64,000 bases of DNA from Accumulibacter sp. (lineage in GTDB: Bacteria; Pseudomonadota; Gammaproteobacteria; Burkholderiales; Rhodocyclaceae): NCBI GenBank assembly GCA_017302455.1, contig JAFLDO010000003.1, positions 1-64,000 of the forward strand. The letters run 5' to 3'. The notes below the pieces were generated by a model, which saw only the letters and a list, made by a program, of their open reading frames with translations, was not told the origin of the DNA and made no database searches. A program made the position numbers and the translations under genes. Shown in pieces: positions 27,013 through 36,357 of this stretch. Within the stretch, counting starts at the first letter, position 1. Each line of letters begins with the position of its first letter.

Positions 27013-27577
27013 AACCCCGCACGAAGTCGAGCAGGTCGCGTTGATAACCGGCACCCACCGCCTGGAACTGCCACTCATCGCCAGCCTTGAACAGCGAACC
27101 GATCTGCACCGCGGTCTGGCCGGCAAACTCCTCGTCGAGATCGTAGGCGGCGAGGACCTCGCCGGTTTCGTCGTTGTAGACCTTCAGATACGCGTTTTGC
27201 ACCATGCCGAAGTGTTGACGGCGGGCAAGCGCGTCGTGCATCGTGACGATGAAGGAGACCTCCACGGCCTCGGCAGGTGCCGCGCTTAGATCGACCTTCA
27301 GCGTCTCGTCGTCGCCCTCGCCGGCACCCGTTCGGTTGTCGCCGGTGTGAGTCAGAAAACCCTCGGGACTCTGCAGGTTGTTGAAAAAGACGAAGTGCCC
27401 ATCCGACAGGCAGACCGGGGCGTCGCCCACCGTCTTGAGCACAAAGGCACAGACATCGAGGTCGCACTGCCCAAGGACGCGGGTGATGTCCCAGCCAATG
27501 CCGACGCGGACGATACGCAGTTTGGGCGCGGCTTTGGTCAGATTGATCCCCTGCCCCTTCTTGAGATTGATGGCCAT
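26996..27577 (-). CDS. terD: TerD-family protein
   Basis: 193 residues of the TerD/CABP stress family: MAINLKKGQGINLTK, the VRVGIGWD strand, LDVCAFVLK, the calcium-binding acidic stretch in TGAGEGDDETLKVDLSAAP, HDALARRQHFGMVQNAYL, YNDETGEVLAAYDLDEEF and FKAGDEWQFQAVGAGY. TerD proteins are linked to tellurite, phage and colicin resistance, though the biochemistry is unresolved. It sits between the VWA gene (81 bases upstream) and the TelA-like gene it overlaps. Confidence 0.94.
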   Translation of the reverse strand: MAINLKKGQGINLTKAAPKLRIVRVGIGWDITRVLGQCDLDVCAFVLKTVGDAPVCLSDGHFVFFNNLQSPEGFLTHTGDNRTGAGEGDDETLKVDLSAAPAEAVEVSFIVTMHDALARRQHFGMVQNAYLKVYNDETGEVLAAYDLDEEFAGQTAVQIGSLFKAGDEWQFQAVGAGYQRDLLDFVRGYGLEA

Positions 27578-27658
27578 ATGGCGGTCCTTTGCTCGGAGTG
27601 AATCGGAAAAAACAGTCGCTGAGTTACGGCTTGCCGCGTGCTCACCGCATTGCGCGGG

Positions 27659-28363
27659 TCAGAGCTTGCGCAGCCAGTCGCAAAGCTCGCTGGTCAGCAG
27701 CGCCTCGTAGATCGCTTCGTCGCTGACCCGCAGACTTGGAAAAACGCAGAAACCCGCGTTGGGAAGATCGTCTGCCATCTTCTTGATGAAACGGAAGTCG
27801 GTGTCGGTACCGATACCGATGAGCTGCCAATAGATCTGGTGCTGGCGGGCCTCGCGCAGGATCTTCTCGGCCTCGGCTTCGTCGGTGTTGTCGCCGTCGG
27901 TGATGAACAGGCACAGCGCCGGGATGTGGATATCCCTGGGCGCCCGCTGCTCGGTTTTCTTGAACATGCCGAGAAAGCCACCCGAGGTGACGCGCTCACC
28001 GCGGAAGTACGTGTCGAGGACCGCATTCATCACCGGCGCGTAGTTGGTGCCTCCCCACTTGTCTACGTCCGGGTTGTCGAGGATTGCCTTCTTCACGTAG
28101 TTGCCGAAATCCGCGGCGCGCGCCACCGGCGGCGTCGAGTATTTCTGGTTGAAGGTCCAAACCTCCATCTCGCCATTGTCGTCAAAGGTGCCGGCGACGG
28201 CGAGCAGACGGTCAACCGTCTCCTGCACCAGGCCATCCTGGTATTCGTTATGCATCGATCCCGAAATGTCGATGCACAGCCCCACCCGACAGCGCGGCGG
28301 CTGCGGCAAGGCACGCTTGTCGAGGACGATCCGGGTCTTCTTCTTGAGGTCGATCAGCGACAT
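27659..28363 (-). CDS. VWA-domain protein of the Ter stress system (TerF/TerY-like)
   Basis: 234 residues, nearly all one von Willebrand A domain. The MIDAS residues are in LCIDISGSMHNEYQ (D-x-S-x-S), WGGTNYAPVM (Thr) and LFITDGDNTDEAE (Asp). The N-terminus SLIDLKKKTRIVLDKR is shared with the C-terminal part of TerF. It probably assembles with TerD in a metal-dependent way. The gene starts 12 bases after telA ends, so it is in the same operon. Confidence 0.9.
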   Translation of the reverse strand: MSLIDLKKKTRIVLDKRALPQPPRCRVGLCIDISGSMHNEYQDGLVQETVDRLLAVAGTFDDNGEMEVWTFNQKYSTPPVARAADFGNYVKKAILDNPDVDKWGGTNYAPVMNAVLDTYFRGERVTSGGFLGMFKKTEQRAPRDIHIPALCLFITDGDNTDEAEAEKILREARQHQIYWQLIGIGTDTDFRFIKKMADDLPNAGFCVFPSLRVSDEAIYEALLTSELCDWLRKL

Positions 28364-28375
28364 GGCCGTTCCTTT

Positions 28376-29503
28376 CTAGGTGGTCTTCTGGAAGCGCGTG
28401 ATCAACTCGTCGCGCAACGCGCCGAGCTTGGCGTCGGTCTGTGCCCTGGCTGCCGCCGCCTCTTCGTTGATCTTTTGCACATCCTCGAAAGCGCCGAGCA
28501 ACTGCTTCTGCACGTGTTCGAGCGTTTCCATCTCGACCAGCGCCCGCTGGTTGGCGCGCGCGATCTCGGTGGTGTTCTGCCGCAGCAGGTCGGCGTTCTT
28601 GCGCAGTGCGGCGTTCGTCGCGTCGTCGATGGCCGTCACCAGCGCCGCCGACTTCGCCTGCTCCTCCATCAGGATGTGCAGCGAGAACTGTTTTTTCCAG
28701 GCGGGAATCGTCACCGCGACGATGTCCTGGAACTTCGCGATCAGCATCCGCGAATTGTTCTGCAACAGCCTGATTTCGGGCGCCGTCTGCATGGCGATCA
28801 TCTGCGCCCGCTTCAGATCGTCGATCCGCTTCTCCAGGCGTACGGCGAACTGGCGACGATCGGCGATGGCCTGCGCTGCCATCGGGTCGCTCGTCTCGGG
28901 AGTACGGGCCAGTTCTTCGTTCAGTGCGGCGACCAGTTCCTGGCCCCGGAGCACCGCCTCGCCCAGCGCGTTGTACTCCTCGCCATTGGCGGCGTACATC
29001 TCGTCGAGTTCGCGAATCCGCTGCTCGTAGGTGCGTGCTGAACGTTCGAGTTCGCCGACGAGCGCATCGAGCTGGCCGGAGACCGACCGGAACTGCGACT
29101 TGACCTGCTCGCGAGCGGAAACGAAGAGCCCCTTGAGCTTGCCGAGCAAGGACTTGTCGAACAACAATTTGGGATCGAGTTGCTGGGCCGTGGCAACCAG
29201 CTGGCTGAGCGAGACGCCGAACTGATCGGCACCGGTACCGCGCACCATTCCCAGCAATTGCTCGGAAATCGCCGCCACCCGTTTGGTCGACTTCTCACCG
29301 AGCGCCGCGAGGTCGGACTCGTTGACGGTGACCCGTGCAGGCGGTGGACTGACGCTCACCGGCAAGGGCAACACCGGGCGCGCCGGCGCCGCTGCCTGGA
29401 GATCGCCGCCCGCCGGTGGCGTCGCGGGCGGCAACTCGACCGTCGGGCTGACCGGCGGGGTGGCTTTGTTGGCGGGGGCAGCATCGGCAAAAAGCGGTTT
29501 CAT
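28376..29503 (-). CDS. telA: Toxic anion resistance protein TelA/KlaA
   Basis: 375 residues. Residues 1-60 are a Pro-rich disordered leader beginning MKPLFADAAP. The TelA domain follows: LLGMVRGTGADQFGVSLSQL, DPKLLFDKSLLGKLKGLF, TYEQRIRELDEMYAANGEEY, the RLLQNNSRMLIAKFQDIVA block and VTIPAWKKQFSL, ending with long helices. TelA is linked to tellurite and other envelope or anion stress. It is the first gene of the four-gene operon, with 251 non-coding bases upstream. The N-terminal tag is repeated in the last gene of the operon. Confidence 0.93.
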   Translation of the reverse strand: MKPLFADAAPANKATPPVSPTVELPPATPPAGGDLQAAAPARPVLPLPVSVSPPPARVTVNESDLAALGEKSTKRVAAISEQLLGMVRGTGADQFGVSLSQLVATAQQLDPKLLFDKSLLGKLKGLFVSAREQVKSQFRSVSGQLDALVGELERSARTYEQRIRELDEMYAANGEEYNALGEAVLRGQELVAALNEELARTPETSDPMAAQAIADRRQFAVRLEKRIDDLKRAQMIAMQTAPEIRLLQNNSRMLIAKFQDIVAVTIPAWKKQFSLHILMEEQAKSAALVTAIDDATNAALRKNADLLRQNTTEIARANQRALVEMETLEHVQKQLLGAFEDVQKINEEAAAARAQTDAKLGALRDELITRFQKTT

Positions 29504-29754
29504 GGCGACTCCCGGACATGAGGTATTGATCGGTAGCGTCGGTATGCACTGCCCGCCAAGCGTGAGCCGCTTGGCGTGCCGCAGTATAAGGTGCAGATCG
29601 GGCCGGGAAAAGGGGCAGGCAAGGCTTGCCGCATCCCGTCATGCCTTTGGCTCAGTCACGGGCCAGGGGGCCAGGGTCTCCGGCGCCGGACAGACGCCGG
29701 CGATTTCAAGCAGGACCCGGCTCAGACCGTGCGGCCTCGTCAAGCCGGCGGCGC

Positions 29755-31131
29755 TCACTCGAGATCGCGCAGACGCTCGACCGCTTCCTCGACCCGTCGC
29801 ACGGCAAGCACCTCGATGTCGGCAATGGCCTGGCGGGGTTTGTTGGCCTCGGGAATCATCGCGCGCGTGAAACCGAGCTTCGCTGCCTCCTTGAGACGCT
29901 CCTGGCCACGCGGCGCGGGACGGATCTCACCTGCCAGCCCGACTTCGCCAAACACGATAAGCTTCGCCGGCAACGCTCTGTTTTTCAATGAAGAAATGAT
30001 CGCCAGCAAGACCGCCAAGTCGGCCGCCGGCTCGCCGATCTTGACGCCGCCGACGGCGTTGACGAAGACGTCCTGATCGAAGCAGACGATTCCGGCGTGC
30101 CGGTGCAGGACCGCCAGGAGCATCGCCAGCCGCTGCGCATCGAGGCCGACGGTCAGCCGTCGCGGGTTGCCGTGCGCCTGATCGACGAGGGCCTGGATCT
30201 CGACCAGCATGGGACGCGTGCCTTCCTGGGTGACCAGCACGCAGGACCCGGCAACATCGGTCCCGTGCTGTGACAGGAAGATGGCCGAGGGGTTGCTGAC
30301 GCCCTTCAGCCCCCTGTCGGTCATCGCAAAGACGCCGATTTCATTGACCGCGCCATACCGATTCTTGACCGCGCGGATCAGGCGGAAGCTCGAATGCGTG
30401 TCGCCTTCGAAATAGAGCACCGTGTCGACGATGTGTTCGAGCACGCGCGGCCCGGCCAGCGCGCCCTCCTTGGTCACGTGACCGACGAGGATCACGGTGA
30501 TCCCGGTCTGTTTGGCGAGGCGGGTAAGCTGCGCCGCACATTCCCGGACCTGGGCGACCGAGCCCGGCGCCGAGTTGAGTTGCTCCGACCACAGGGTCTG
30601 GATCGAGTCGATGACCGCCACCTGTGGTTTTGCGGACTGCAGCGCCGCGACGATCTTCTCGAGATTGATTTCGGCGAGAAAACCGAGCCGCCGTGTCTCC
30701 AGCGACAGGCGCCGCGCGCGCATCGCGATCTGCTGACCGGATTCCTCGCCGCTGACGTAGAGCACCGTGCGGGTCAGGCACATCGACGACAGCGCCTGCA
30801 ACAGCAAGGTGCTCTTGCCGATTCCCGGATCGCCGCCGATCAGCACGACACCACCGCTGACCAGCCCGCCGCCGAGAGCGCGATCGAACTCGCCGATGCC
30901 GGTGGGCAAGCGGTCCTCGGCGCGCGCTTCGATCTCGGAGAGGCTCTGCAGCCCGCTAGTGCCACCCAGGGCAGCAAAGCGCCTCGGGCTACCGGCCGCC
31001 GGTTCGGCAACGCTCTCGACGAGCGTGTTCCAGACGCCGCAGCCGGGGCATTGCCCCTGCCACTTGGCGGTGCTGGCGCCGCACTCGCTGCACGCGAAAA
31101 CCGTCTTCTGACTGCCCGGCGCGCGCGCCAT
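29755..31131 (-). CDS. radA: DNA repair protein RadA (Sms)
   Basis: 458 residues. The N-terminal zinc finger uses C14, C17, C28 and C31 (FACSECG...CPGCG). The RecA-like core carries Walker A GGDPGIGKSTLLLQ, and the Lon-like C-terminal domain (LDAQRLAMLLAVLHRHAG) lacks protease residues. The RadA-specific motif is KNRYG instead of the usual KNRFG. RadA drives branch migration in recombination. It follows alr by 2 bases, so lysR-alr-radA form one run. Confidence 0.96.
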   Translation of the reverse strand: MARAPGSQKTVFACSECGASTAKWQGQCPGCGVWNTLVESVAEPAAGSPRRFAALGGTSGLQSLSEIEARAEDRLPTGIGEFDRALGGGLVSGGVVLIGGDPGIGKSTLLLQALSSMCLTRTVLYVSGEESGQQIAMRARRLSLETRRLGFLAEINLEKIVAALQSAKPQVAVIDSIQTLWSEQLNSAPGSVAQVRECAAQLTRLAKQTGITVILVGHVTKEGALAGPRVLEHIVDTVLYFEGDTHSSFRLIRAVKNRYGAVNEIGVFAMTDRGLKGVSNPSAIFLSQHGTDVAGSCVLVTQEGTRPMLVEIQALVDQAHGNPRRLTVGLDAQRLAMLLAVLHRHAGIVCFDQDVFVNAVGGVKIGEPAADLAVLLAIISSLKNRALPAKLIVFGEVGLAGEIRPAPRGQERLKEAAKLGFTRAMIPEANKPRQAIADIEVLAVRRVEEAVERLRDLE

Positions 31132-31133
31132 GC

Positions 31134-32237
31134 TCAGACTTCGACCACCGGCACGCGCCGCGCGAGGGCGCAGAACAGCTCGTAGCTGATGGTGCCCGCG
31201 GCGGCGGCCACCGCATCGGCCGCCAGTCCTTCGCCCCAGAGGACGACAGGGCTATTGACGCCGGCCGCCGGCAGGTCGGTCAGGTCGCAGGCGAGCATGT
31301 CCATCGAGACCCGCCCCAGCGTCGTGGTTGCTTGCCCAGCGACAACGATCGGCGTACCGCCCGGCGCGTGGCGCGGGTAACCGTCGGCATAACCGCAGGC
31401 GACGACGCCGACGCGCGTCGGCCGACGCGCGACAAAGGTGCCGCCGTAACCGACCCGCTCGCCAACGGCGATTTCCTGCACCGCCAGGATGCGGCTGTGC
31501 AGCGTCATCACCGGCTTGAGACCGAGGCTCGCGGCATCCTGGTCGGCAAACGGGCTGCCGCCGTAGAGCATGATTCCCGGCCGCACCCAGTCGCGCGCCG
31601 TCTGCGGGTAACGCAGGATGGCCGCCGAGTTGGCCAGCGACACCGGCCAGGTGGCAGCCTCGGGCCAGTCGGCGAGCATGCCGGCGAAGCGTTCGAGTTG
31701 CCAGGTGATGCACGCCTCGCCACCGTCACCGTCAGCTTCGGCAAAGTGCGTCATCAGGGTGACCGCACTCACCGCCGGCGACGCCGCCAGTTCGCGCCTG
31801 ACGGCCGGCAACTCGGCTGCCGTCAGGCCGAGGCGATTCATGCCGCTGTTGAGTTTCAGAAAGATCGGCAGGCGCACCGGCAGGGAAGCCCGGCGCAGCA
31901 TCTGCAGCTGCTCGAGACGATGAACGACGAGCGTCAGATCGTGGGCGGCACAGACGGCCAGATCGGCCGCCTCGAAGAAGCCCTCGAGCAGCAGAATCGG
32001 CTGACGGATACCGGCGTCGCGCAGCCTTACCGCCTCCTCCAGATCAAGCAGGGCGAAGCCATCGGCGACATCGGCGAGCGCCCGCGCCGCGCGCAGCAAG
32101 CCATGCCCATAGGCGTTGGCCTTGACCACGGCCCAGGCTCTTGCCCTGCCTTCGCCGCGCCTGGCCTGGTTCCTTGCCAGCAGGTAGTTGTGGCGCAGTG
32201 CTCCGCCGTCGATGCGGGCGGCAATCGGCCGCGGCAT
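31134..32237 (-). CDS. alr: Alanine racemase
   Basis: 367 residues. The PLP lysine is K39 in AWAVVKANAYGHGL. The second catalytic residue, Tyr, lies in VGYGGTFVARRPTRVGVV, followed by ACGYADGYPRHAPGG and the GRVSMDMLACDLTDL block. It makes D-alanine for peptidoglycan. The ATG overlaps the stop of the LysR gene (TGATG), an unusual coupling of a regulator with a wall enzyme. Confidence 0.96.
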   Translation of the reverse strand: MPRPIAARIDGGALRHNYLLARNQARRGEGRARAWAVVKANAYGHGLLRAARALADVADGFALLDLEEAVRLRDAGIRQPILLLEGFFEAADLAVCAAHDLTLVVHRLEQLQMLRRASLPVRLPIFLKLNSGMNRLGLTAAELPAVRRELAASPAVSAVTLMTHFAEADGDGGEACITWQLERFAGMLADWPEAATWPVSLANSAAILRYPQTARDWVRPGIMLYGGSPFADQDAASLGLKPVMTLHSRILAVQEIAVGERVGYGGTFVARRPTRVGVVACGYADGYPRHAPGGTPIVVAGQATTTLGRVSMDMLACDLTDLPAAGVNSPVVLWGEGLAADAVAAAAGTISYELFCALARRVPVVEV

Positions 32238-33139
32238 CAGGCAGAGAGCTCCCTGAGCTTGTTCCGGGCAAAGTCCACGAAGGTCAGCACCACCTTCGAG
32301 CGGAAACGCTCCTTCTGGTAGACCAGCGACAGCGTGCGCTTCAGGCGCGGACGCAGCGGAATCGCGACCAGACTGCCCAGTTGCCGCTCCTTCTCGAAAC
32401 TCGCGCGCGAGACGATCGAGAATCCGAGTCCGGTCGCCACGACACCCTTCAAGGCCTCGGGACTCGCCAGTTCCATCAGCGTCTTGATCTGGGCGGGCTC
32501 GACACCGCAAGCGCGCAAGTAATCGTCGGTGACTTCGCGCGTACCCGAACCCGGCTCACGGGCGATGAAGTCGTGCGCCATCAGACTCCTCGCGTCAACG
32601 TCGGTACGTTGCGCCAGCGGATGCGTCGGCGTGCAGATCACCTGCAGTTCGTCATCGCCGCAAACCTCGCATTGCAGGCTGGGGTGGTTCACCAGGGATT
32701 CGACCAGTCCGATGTCCAGCGTATGCGCGGCGATGGCATTGCTGATCGCCTCGGAATTGGCAACGGTCAGCCGCGCCCGGACCTGCGGGTAACGCACGTT
32801 GAACTCGCCGAGGATCGGCGGCAGCATGAACTCGGCGATCGTGGTACTCGCACCCACCAGCAGACTGCCACTCATCTGTCCGGTCATCTCGGCGACGCGG
32901 AGGTCGAGGTCGGCGGATAGCCCGAGGATGCGCTCCGCGTAGTCAAGCACCAACTCGCCGGCCTGGGTGAGAGCGATTCGGCCGCCGCCCCGATCGAACA
33001 GTCGGGTATTGAAACGCTCCTCGAGTTGCTTGATCTGAAACGTCACCGCCGGCTGGGTCATATGCAGTGCCTCGCCCGCCTTGGTAAACGAAAGGTGTTT
33101 GGCAACAGCATGAAACACCTGCAAGCGACGATCAGCCAT
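32237..33139 (-). CDS. LysR-family transcriptional regulator
   Basis: 300 residues. The winged HTH is at residues 3-62 (RLQVFHAVAKHLSFTKAGEA, MTQPAVTFQIKQLEERFNTR, LFDRGGGRIALTQAGEL). The substrate domain follows, with VGASTTIAEFMLPPIL, FIAREPGSGTREV and ASPEALKGVVATGLGFSIVS. The sequence resembles the CysB/CbbR/YeiE-like branch; the effector is unknown. It is coupled to alr. Its 5' side faces lplT over 193 bases. Confidence 0.93.
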   Translation of the reverse strand: MADRRLQVFHAVAKHLSFTKAGEALHMTQPAVTFQIKQLEERFNTRLFDRGGGRIALTQAGELVLDYAERILGLSADLDLRVAEMTGQMSGSLLVGASTTIAEFMLPPILGEFNVRYPQVRARLTVANSEAISNAIAAHTLDIGLVESLVNHPSLQCEVCGDDELQVICTPTHPLAQRTDVDARSLMAHDFIAREPGSGTREVTDDYLRACGVEPAQIKTLMELASPEALKGVVATGLGFSIVSRASFEKERQLGSLVAIPLRPRLKRTLSLVYQKERFRSKVVLTFVDFARNKLRELSA

Positions 33140-33332
33140 AAGCCCTCTCCCCTTTTTTTCCTTATATAAGGGCATTGAATCACAAAATCGGGACGTGGAC
33201 CAGATCCGGTCGGTCACGTGGCACTCGCCTGTACAGCGGGCCGGGGCCACGACGCTAACATCTCGGCTTCTTTCGTGGTATAAGCCCAGGACTCAAAGAA
33301 CAGCCGCATTCAGAATACGCCAAGACCAACCC

Positions 33333-34595
33333 ATGCCTTTCGGCTTCTACATCATCATGGCGGCGCAGTTTTTTTCCGCGCTCGCCGACAATGCCTTGCT
33401 GATCGTTGCCATCTCGGCGCTGCGCGACATGCACGCGCCGAGCGCCTACGAACCACTGCTGAAGACCTTCTTCACGGTCTCCTACGTCGCCCTGGCAGCC
33501 TTTGTCGGTGCCTTCGCCGACTCGATGCCGAAGTGGCGGGTGATGTTCATCAGCAACGGCATCAAGATCGTCGGCTGCGCGATGATGTACTGGGACGTTC
33601 ACCCGTTGCTGGCCTATGCTGTCGTCGGTCTCGGCGCCGCTGCCTATTCGCCGGCCAAGTACGGTATTCTTACCGAGTACCTGCCGCACCGTCTGCTGGT
33701 CGTTGCCAACGGCTGGATCGAAGGCCTGACTGTCGGCGCGATCATTCTCGGTGTCGTCGTCGGCGGCATGCTGATCCGGCCGGAAGTCGCCGACGCTCTG
33801 CTGGGCTTCGACTTCCCGCTGATCGATACGGGTGTCGATTCGGTCGGCGAGATGGCGCTCTGTTTCGTCGCCGTTTTCTACCTGCTGGCCGCACTGTTCA
33901 ATCTGTATATCCCCGACACCGGCGTCGATCACCGCGTACTGCACAAGAACCCCTGGTATCTGCTGCGCGAATTCAATCACTGCCTCGTCCTCCTGTGGCG
34001 CGACCGTCTCGGTCAGGTGTCGCTGGCCGTGACGACTCTCTTCTGGGGCGCCGGCGCCACGCTGCAGTTCATCGTCATCAAATGGGCGGAAGTCGCACTG
34101 CAGCTCGACCTGTCGAAGTCGAGCATGCTGCAGGGCGTCGTCGCGGTCGGCGTGGCGCTCGGGGCCGTCGGCGCGGCGCGCATGATCACCTTGCGCAAGT
34201 CGGTGCGCGTGATCCCGCTGGGAATTGCCATGGGGGTCATCGTGCTGGTGATGAACTTCGTCCAGCACATGTGGCTGGCCGTTCCCCTGCTGGTGCTGAT
34301 CGGTGCGCTCTCCGGCTTCTTCGTGGTGCCGATGAACGCTCTGCTGCAGCACCGAGGACACATTCTGATGGGTGCCGGTCACTCGATCGCCGTCCAGAAC
34401 TTCAACGAAAATCTGTCGATCCTGGCGATGACCGGTCTCTACTACCTGATGATCAGAGCCGACCTGTCAATCTATTGGGTGATCACCCTCTTCGGGTTGT
34501 TCGTCAGCGGCGCGATGTACCTCGTCAAGCTCCGCCATCAGGCGAACCAGCGCCTTCGCGACGATGTCATTCACCTCGACGACAGCGCGCTCTGA
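33333..34595 (+). CDS. lplT: Lysophospholipid transporter LplT
   Basis: 420 residues of the MFS fold with about 12 membrane helices. The start MPFGFYIIMAAQFFSALADN and the YSPAKYGILTEYLP, NGWIEGLTVGAIILGVVVGG and GFFVVPMNALLQHRGH motifs are typical of LplT. It flips lysophospholipid across the inner membrane for re-acylation. The usual partner, the acyltransferase Aas, is neither fused nor adjacent. The 3' end lies 18 bases from the convergent decarboxylase gene. Confidence 0.94.
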   Translation: MPFGFYIIMAAQFFSALADNALLIVAISALRDMHAPSAYEPLLKTFFTVSYVALAAFVGAFADSMPKWRVMFISNGIKIVGCAMMYWDVHPLLAYAVVGLGAAAYSPAKYGILTEYLPHRLLVVANGWIEGLTVGAIILGVVVGGMLIRPEVADALLGFDFPLIDTGVDSVGEMALCFVAVFYLLAALFNLYIPDTGVDHRVLHKNPWYLLREFNHCLVLLWRDRLGQVSLAVTTLFWGAGATLQFIVIKWAEVALQLDLSKSSMLQGVVAVGVALGAVGAARMITLRKSVRVIPLGIAMGVIVLVMNFVQHMWLAVPLLVLIGALSGFFVVPMNALLQHRGHILMGAGHSIAVQNFNENLSILAMTGLYYLMIRADLSIYWVITLFGLFVSGAMYLVKLRHQANQRLRDDVIHLDDSAL

Positions 34596-34613
34596 GAAGC
34601 ACCTCGCACGCCT

Positions 34614-36236
34614 CTAGCGTGCTGCGTTCAACTGCTTGACGCCGGCCACGAAGCGCGCCAGGGTGGTCGACAGAACACCGCGGGGAATCGTCAGATCGAT
34701 CAGCTGAAAGCGGCCACGCGTCGCCACCGCCCGGTCGAGAGCCGCCTTCAGTTCGGCGCGCGTGGTCACCCGTACGCCGTCACCACCGAGTCCGCCCGCC
34801 ATTTCAGCAAAACCCCAATGCCCCAGGTCGTTGAACGACGACTCCGGCTGGAAGGTGCGCAGCATTTCCCAACTGGCGTTGTTGAACACCAGAACGATCG
34901 GATCCCAGCCATAGCGGGCGCAGTTGCCGAGTTCCCAGCCGGTCATCTGAAAAGCCCCGTCGCCAACCAGGATCAGCGGCCGCTGCCCGGTCGCCGCCTG
35001 CAGGCCGAGACCTGCAGGCACGCCGAAACCCATCGTCGCGTAGTAGCCGGGAGCAACCAGTGCGGTATGCTCGATGTCCATGGCGGTAAACAGGCAGTCC
35101 CCCATGTCGGATGCGATGGGCATTCTGCCGTGTTCGGACATCAGATCGTTGACCGCCGTCGCAATATCGGTCGGCGTCAGCGTTGCCTGATCGGCAGGCA
35201 TATGGCGTGGGCACGGCCGATGCGCCACCGGGTGCACCCGCTTGCCCTGCGGGACACGCGCGAGCAGGCGGTCGACGAGCGCCGTCAGGGGAATCTGCGG
35301 GTACGTGTGGTAACCCATCGTCACCTGCCCATCGAGCGCCTTGATCGCCTTGCGCAGGTCGATCTTGCTCGCCGAGACGCCAAAGTTGGTGTCGCAAACG
35401 ATCACCCCGAGCAGGAACAGGCCATCCGAGTTCTCGACCAGTTCGGTCACTTCCGGCAGACCGGCGGCACCCATGTAGGTGCCGACCAGCGGCGCATCGG
35501 CATCGGCGAGCAGACCGCGGCCCATGAAACTGGTCACCACCGGCAAGTCAAGCCGACGCGCCAGCTCGGCAACGCGCCCTTCAAGCCCGAAACGACGGAC
35601 TTCGACGCCGACCATCAGGGCCGGTCTCGTCGCCAGCGCCAGGCGCTCGCAAATTTCTTCGACGCAAGCATCGAGAGCTTCCCGATCGACCGCCGGCGGG
35701 GCTTCGGCGAGCACCGGCTGACAGGGCACGGCGACCATATCGCGCGGTAGCTCGATATACACCGGTCGCGAGTGGCGCAGGCAGTTGGCGAGAACGCGCG
35801 CGATCGCGGTCGGCGCGCGTTCGGCGTCATCGAGACGTAACTGATCGCAGGTAATCTCCCGGTAGATCTGAAACTGAGAATCCAGCGTCTTCGCCTGGTG
35901 ATGCAGCAACAGTCCGGACTTGGCTTCGTTCTTGCCGGGCCCGCCGGAGAGCACGACCAGCGGCGACTTCTCGGCATAGGCTGCGGCGACGGGGTTGATC
36001 ATGTTCAGCGCCCCGGCACCATAGGTCACCGCCGCGACACCGAGTCCGCCAAGCATGCGCGCCGCCGCATCCGCAGCAAAGCCGACAGCCGGCTCATGCG
36101 AGAGCGTGTACAGAGGCAGGATCTGCGATTCCTCCATGATGCGGAAGAAGGGCAAGGCGAAGTCGCCCGGGATGCCGAAAATCTGCCGGGCGCCATGCGC
36201 CTTTAGCGCCTCCAGGAGGGATTCGGTGAGCTTCAT
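34614..36236 (-). CDS. Thiamine-diphosphate-dependent phenylpyruvate/indolepyruvate decarboxylase
   Basis: 540 residues with the three ThDP-enzyme domains. The activating glutamate is E48 in YTLSHEPAVGFAAD. The central domain has VTSFMGRGLLAD, and the cofactor motif GDGAFQMTGWELGNC ends in NNASWEML. The closest described type is the Azospirillum-like phenylpyruvate decarboxylase (IpdC), which decarboxylates aryl 2-oxo acids in the Ehrlich pathway and in indole acetic acid synthesis. The substrate cannot be fixed by eye. It is divergent from an Lrp-type gene that is a likely regulator. Confidence 0.88.
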   Translation of the reverse strand: MKLTESLLEALKAHGARQIFGIPGDFALPFFRIMEESQILPLYTLSHEPAVGFAADAAARMLGGLGVAAVTYGAGALNMINPVAAAYAEKSPLVVLSGGPGKNEAKSGLLLHHQAKTLDSQFQIYREITCDQLRLDDAERAPTAIARVLANCLRHSRPVYIELPRDMVAVPCQPVLAEAPPAVDREALDACVEEICERLALATRPALMVGVEVRRFGLEGRVAELARRLDLPVVTSFMGRGLLADADAPLVGTYMGAAGLPEVTELVENSDGLFLLGVIVCDTNFGVSASKIDLRKAIKALDGQVTMGYHTYPQIPLTALVDRLLARVPQGKRVHPVAHRPCPRHMPADQATLTPTDIATAVNDLMSEHGRMPIASDMGDCLFTAMDIEHTALVAPGYYATMGFGVPAGLGLQAATGQRPLILVGDGAFQMTGWELGNCARYGWDPIVLVFNNASWEMLRTFQPESSFNDLGHWGFAEMAGGLGGDGVRVTTRAELKAALDRAVATRGRFQLIDLTIPRGVLSTTLARFVAGVKQLNAAR

Positions 36237-36298
36237 GCGAGGGGTCTCCAGCGTCGTGGGAAGAACAAATGATGGCAGCAATGGCGCGCAAGATGTGG

Positions 36299-36341
36299 TT
36301 GTAATGAGCGCAGAAATCACTATACTTCGCACATTTCGTGC
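36299..36341 (+). promoter_or_regulatory. Promoter of the Lrp-type gene with adjacent dyad
   Basis: TTGTAA (36299-36304) and TATACT (36321-36326) are 16 bases apart. Just after the -10 element is GCAC-ATTTC-GTGC (36329-36341), a dyad suited to a dimeric regulator and placed for autorepression. Confidence 0.5.
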
Positions 36342-36357
36342 ATGAATCAGGTCCTAC

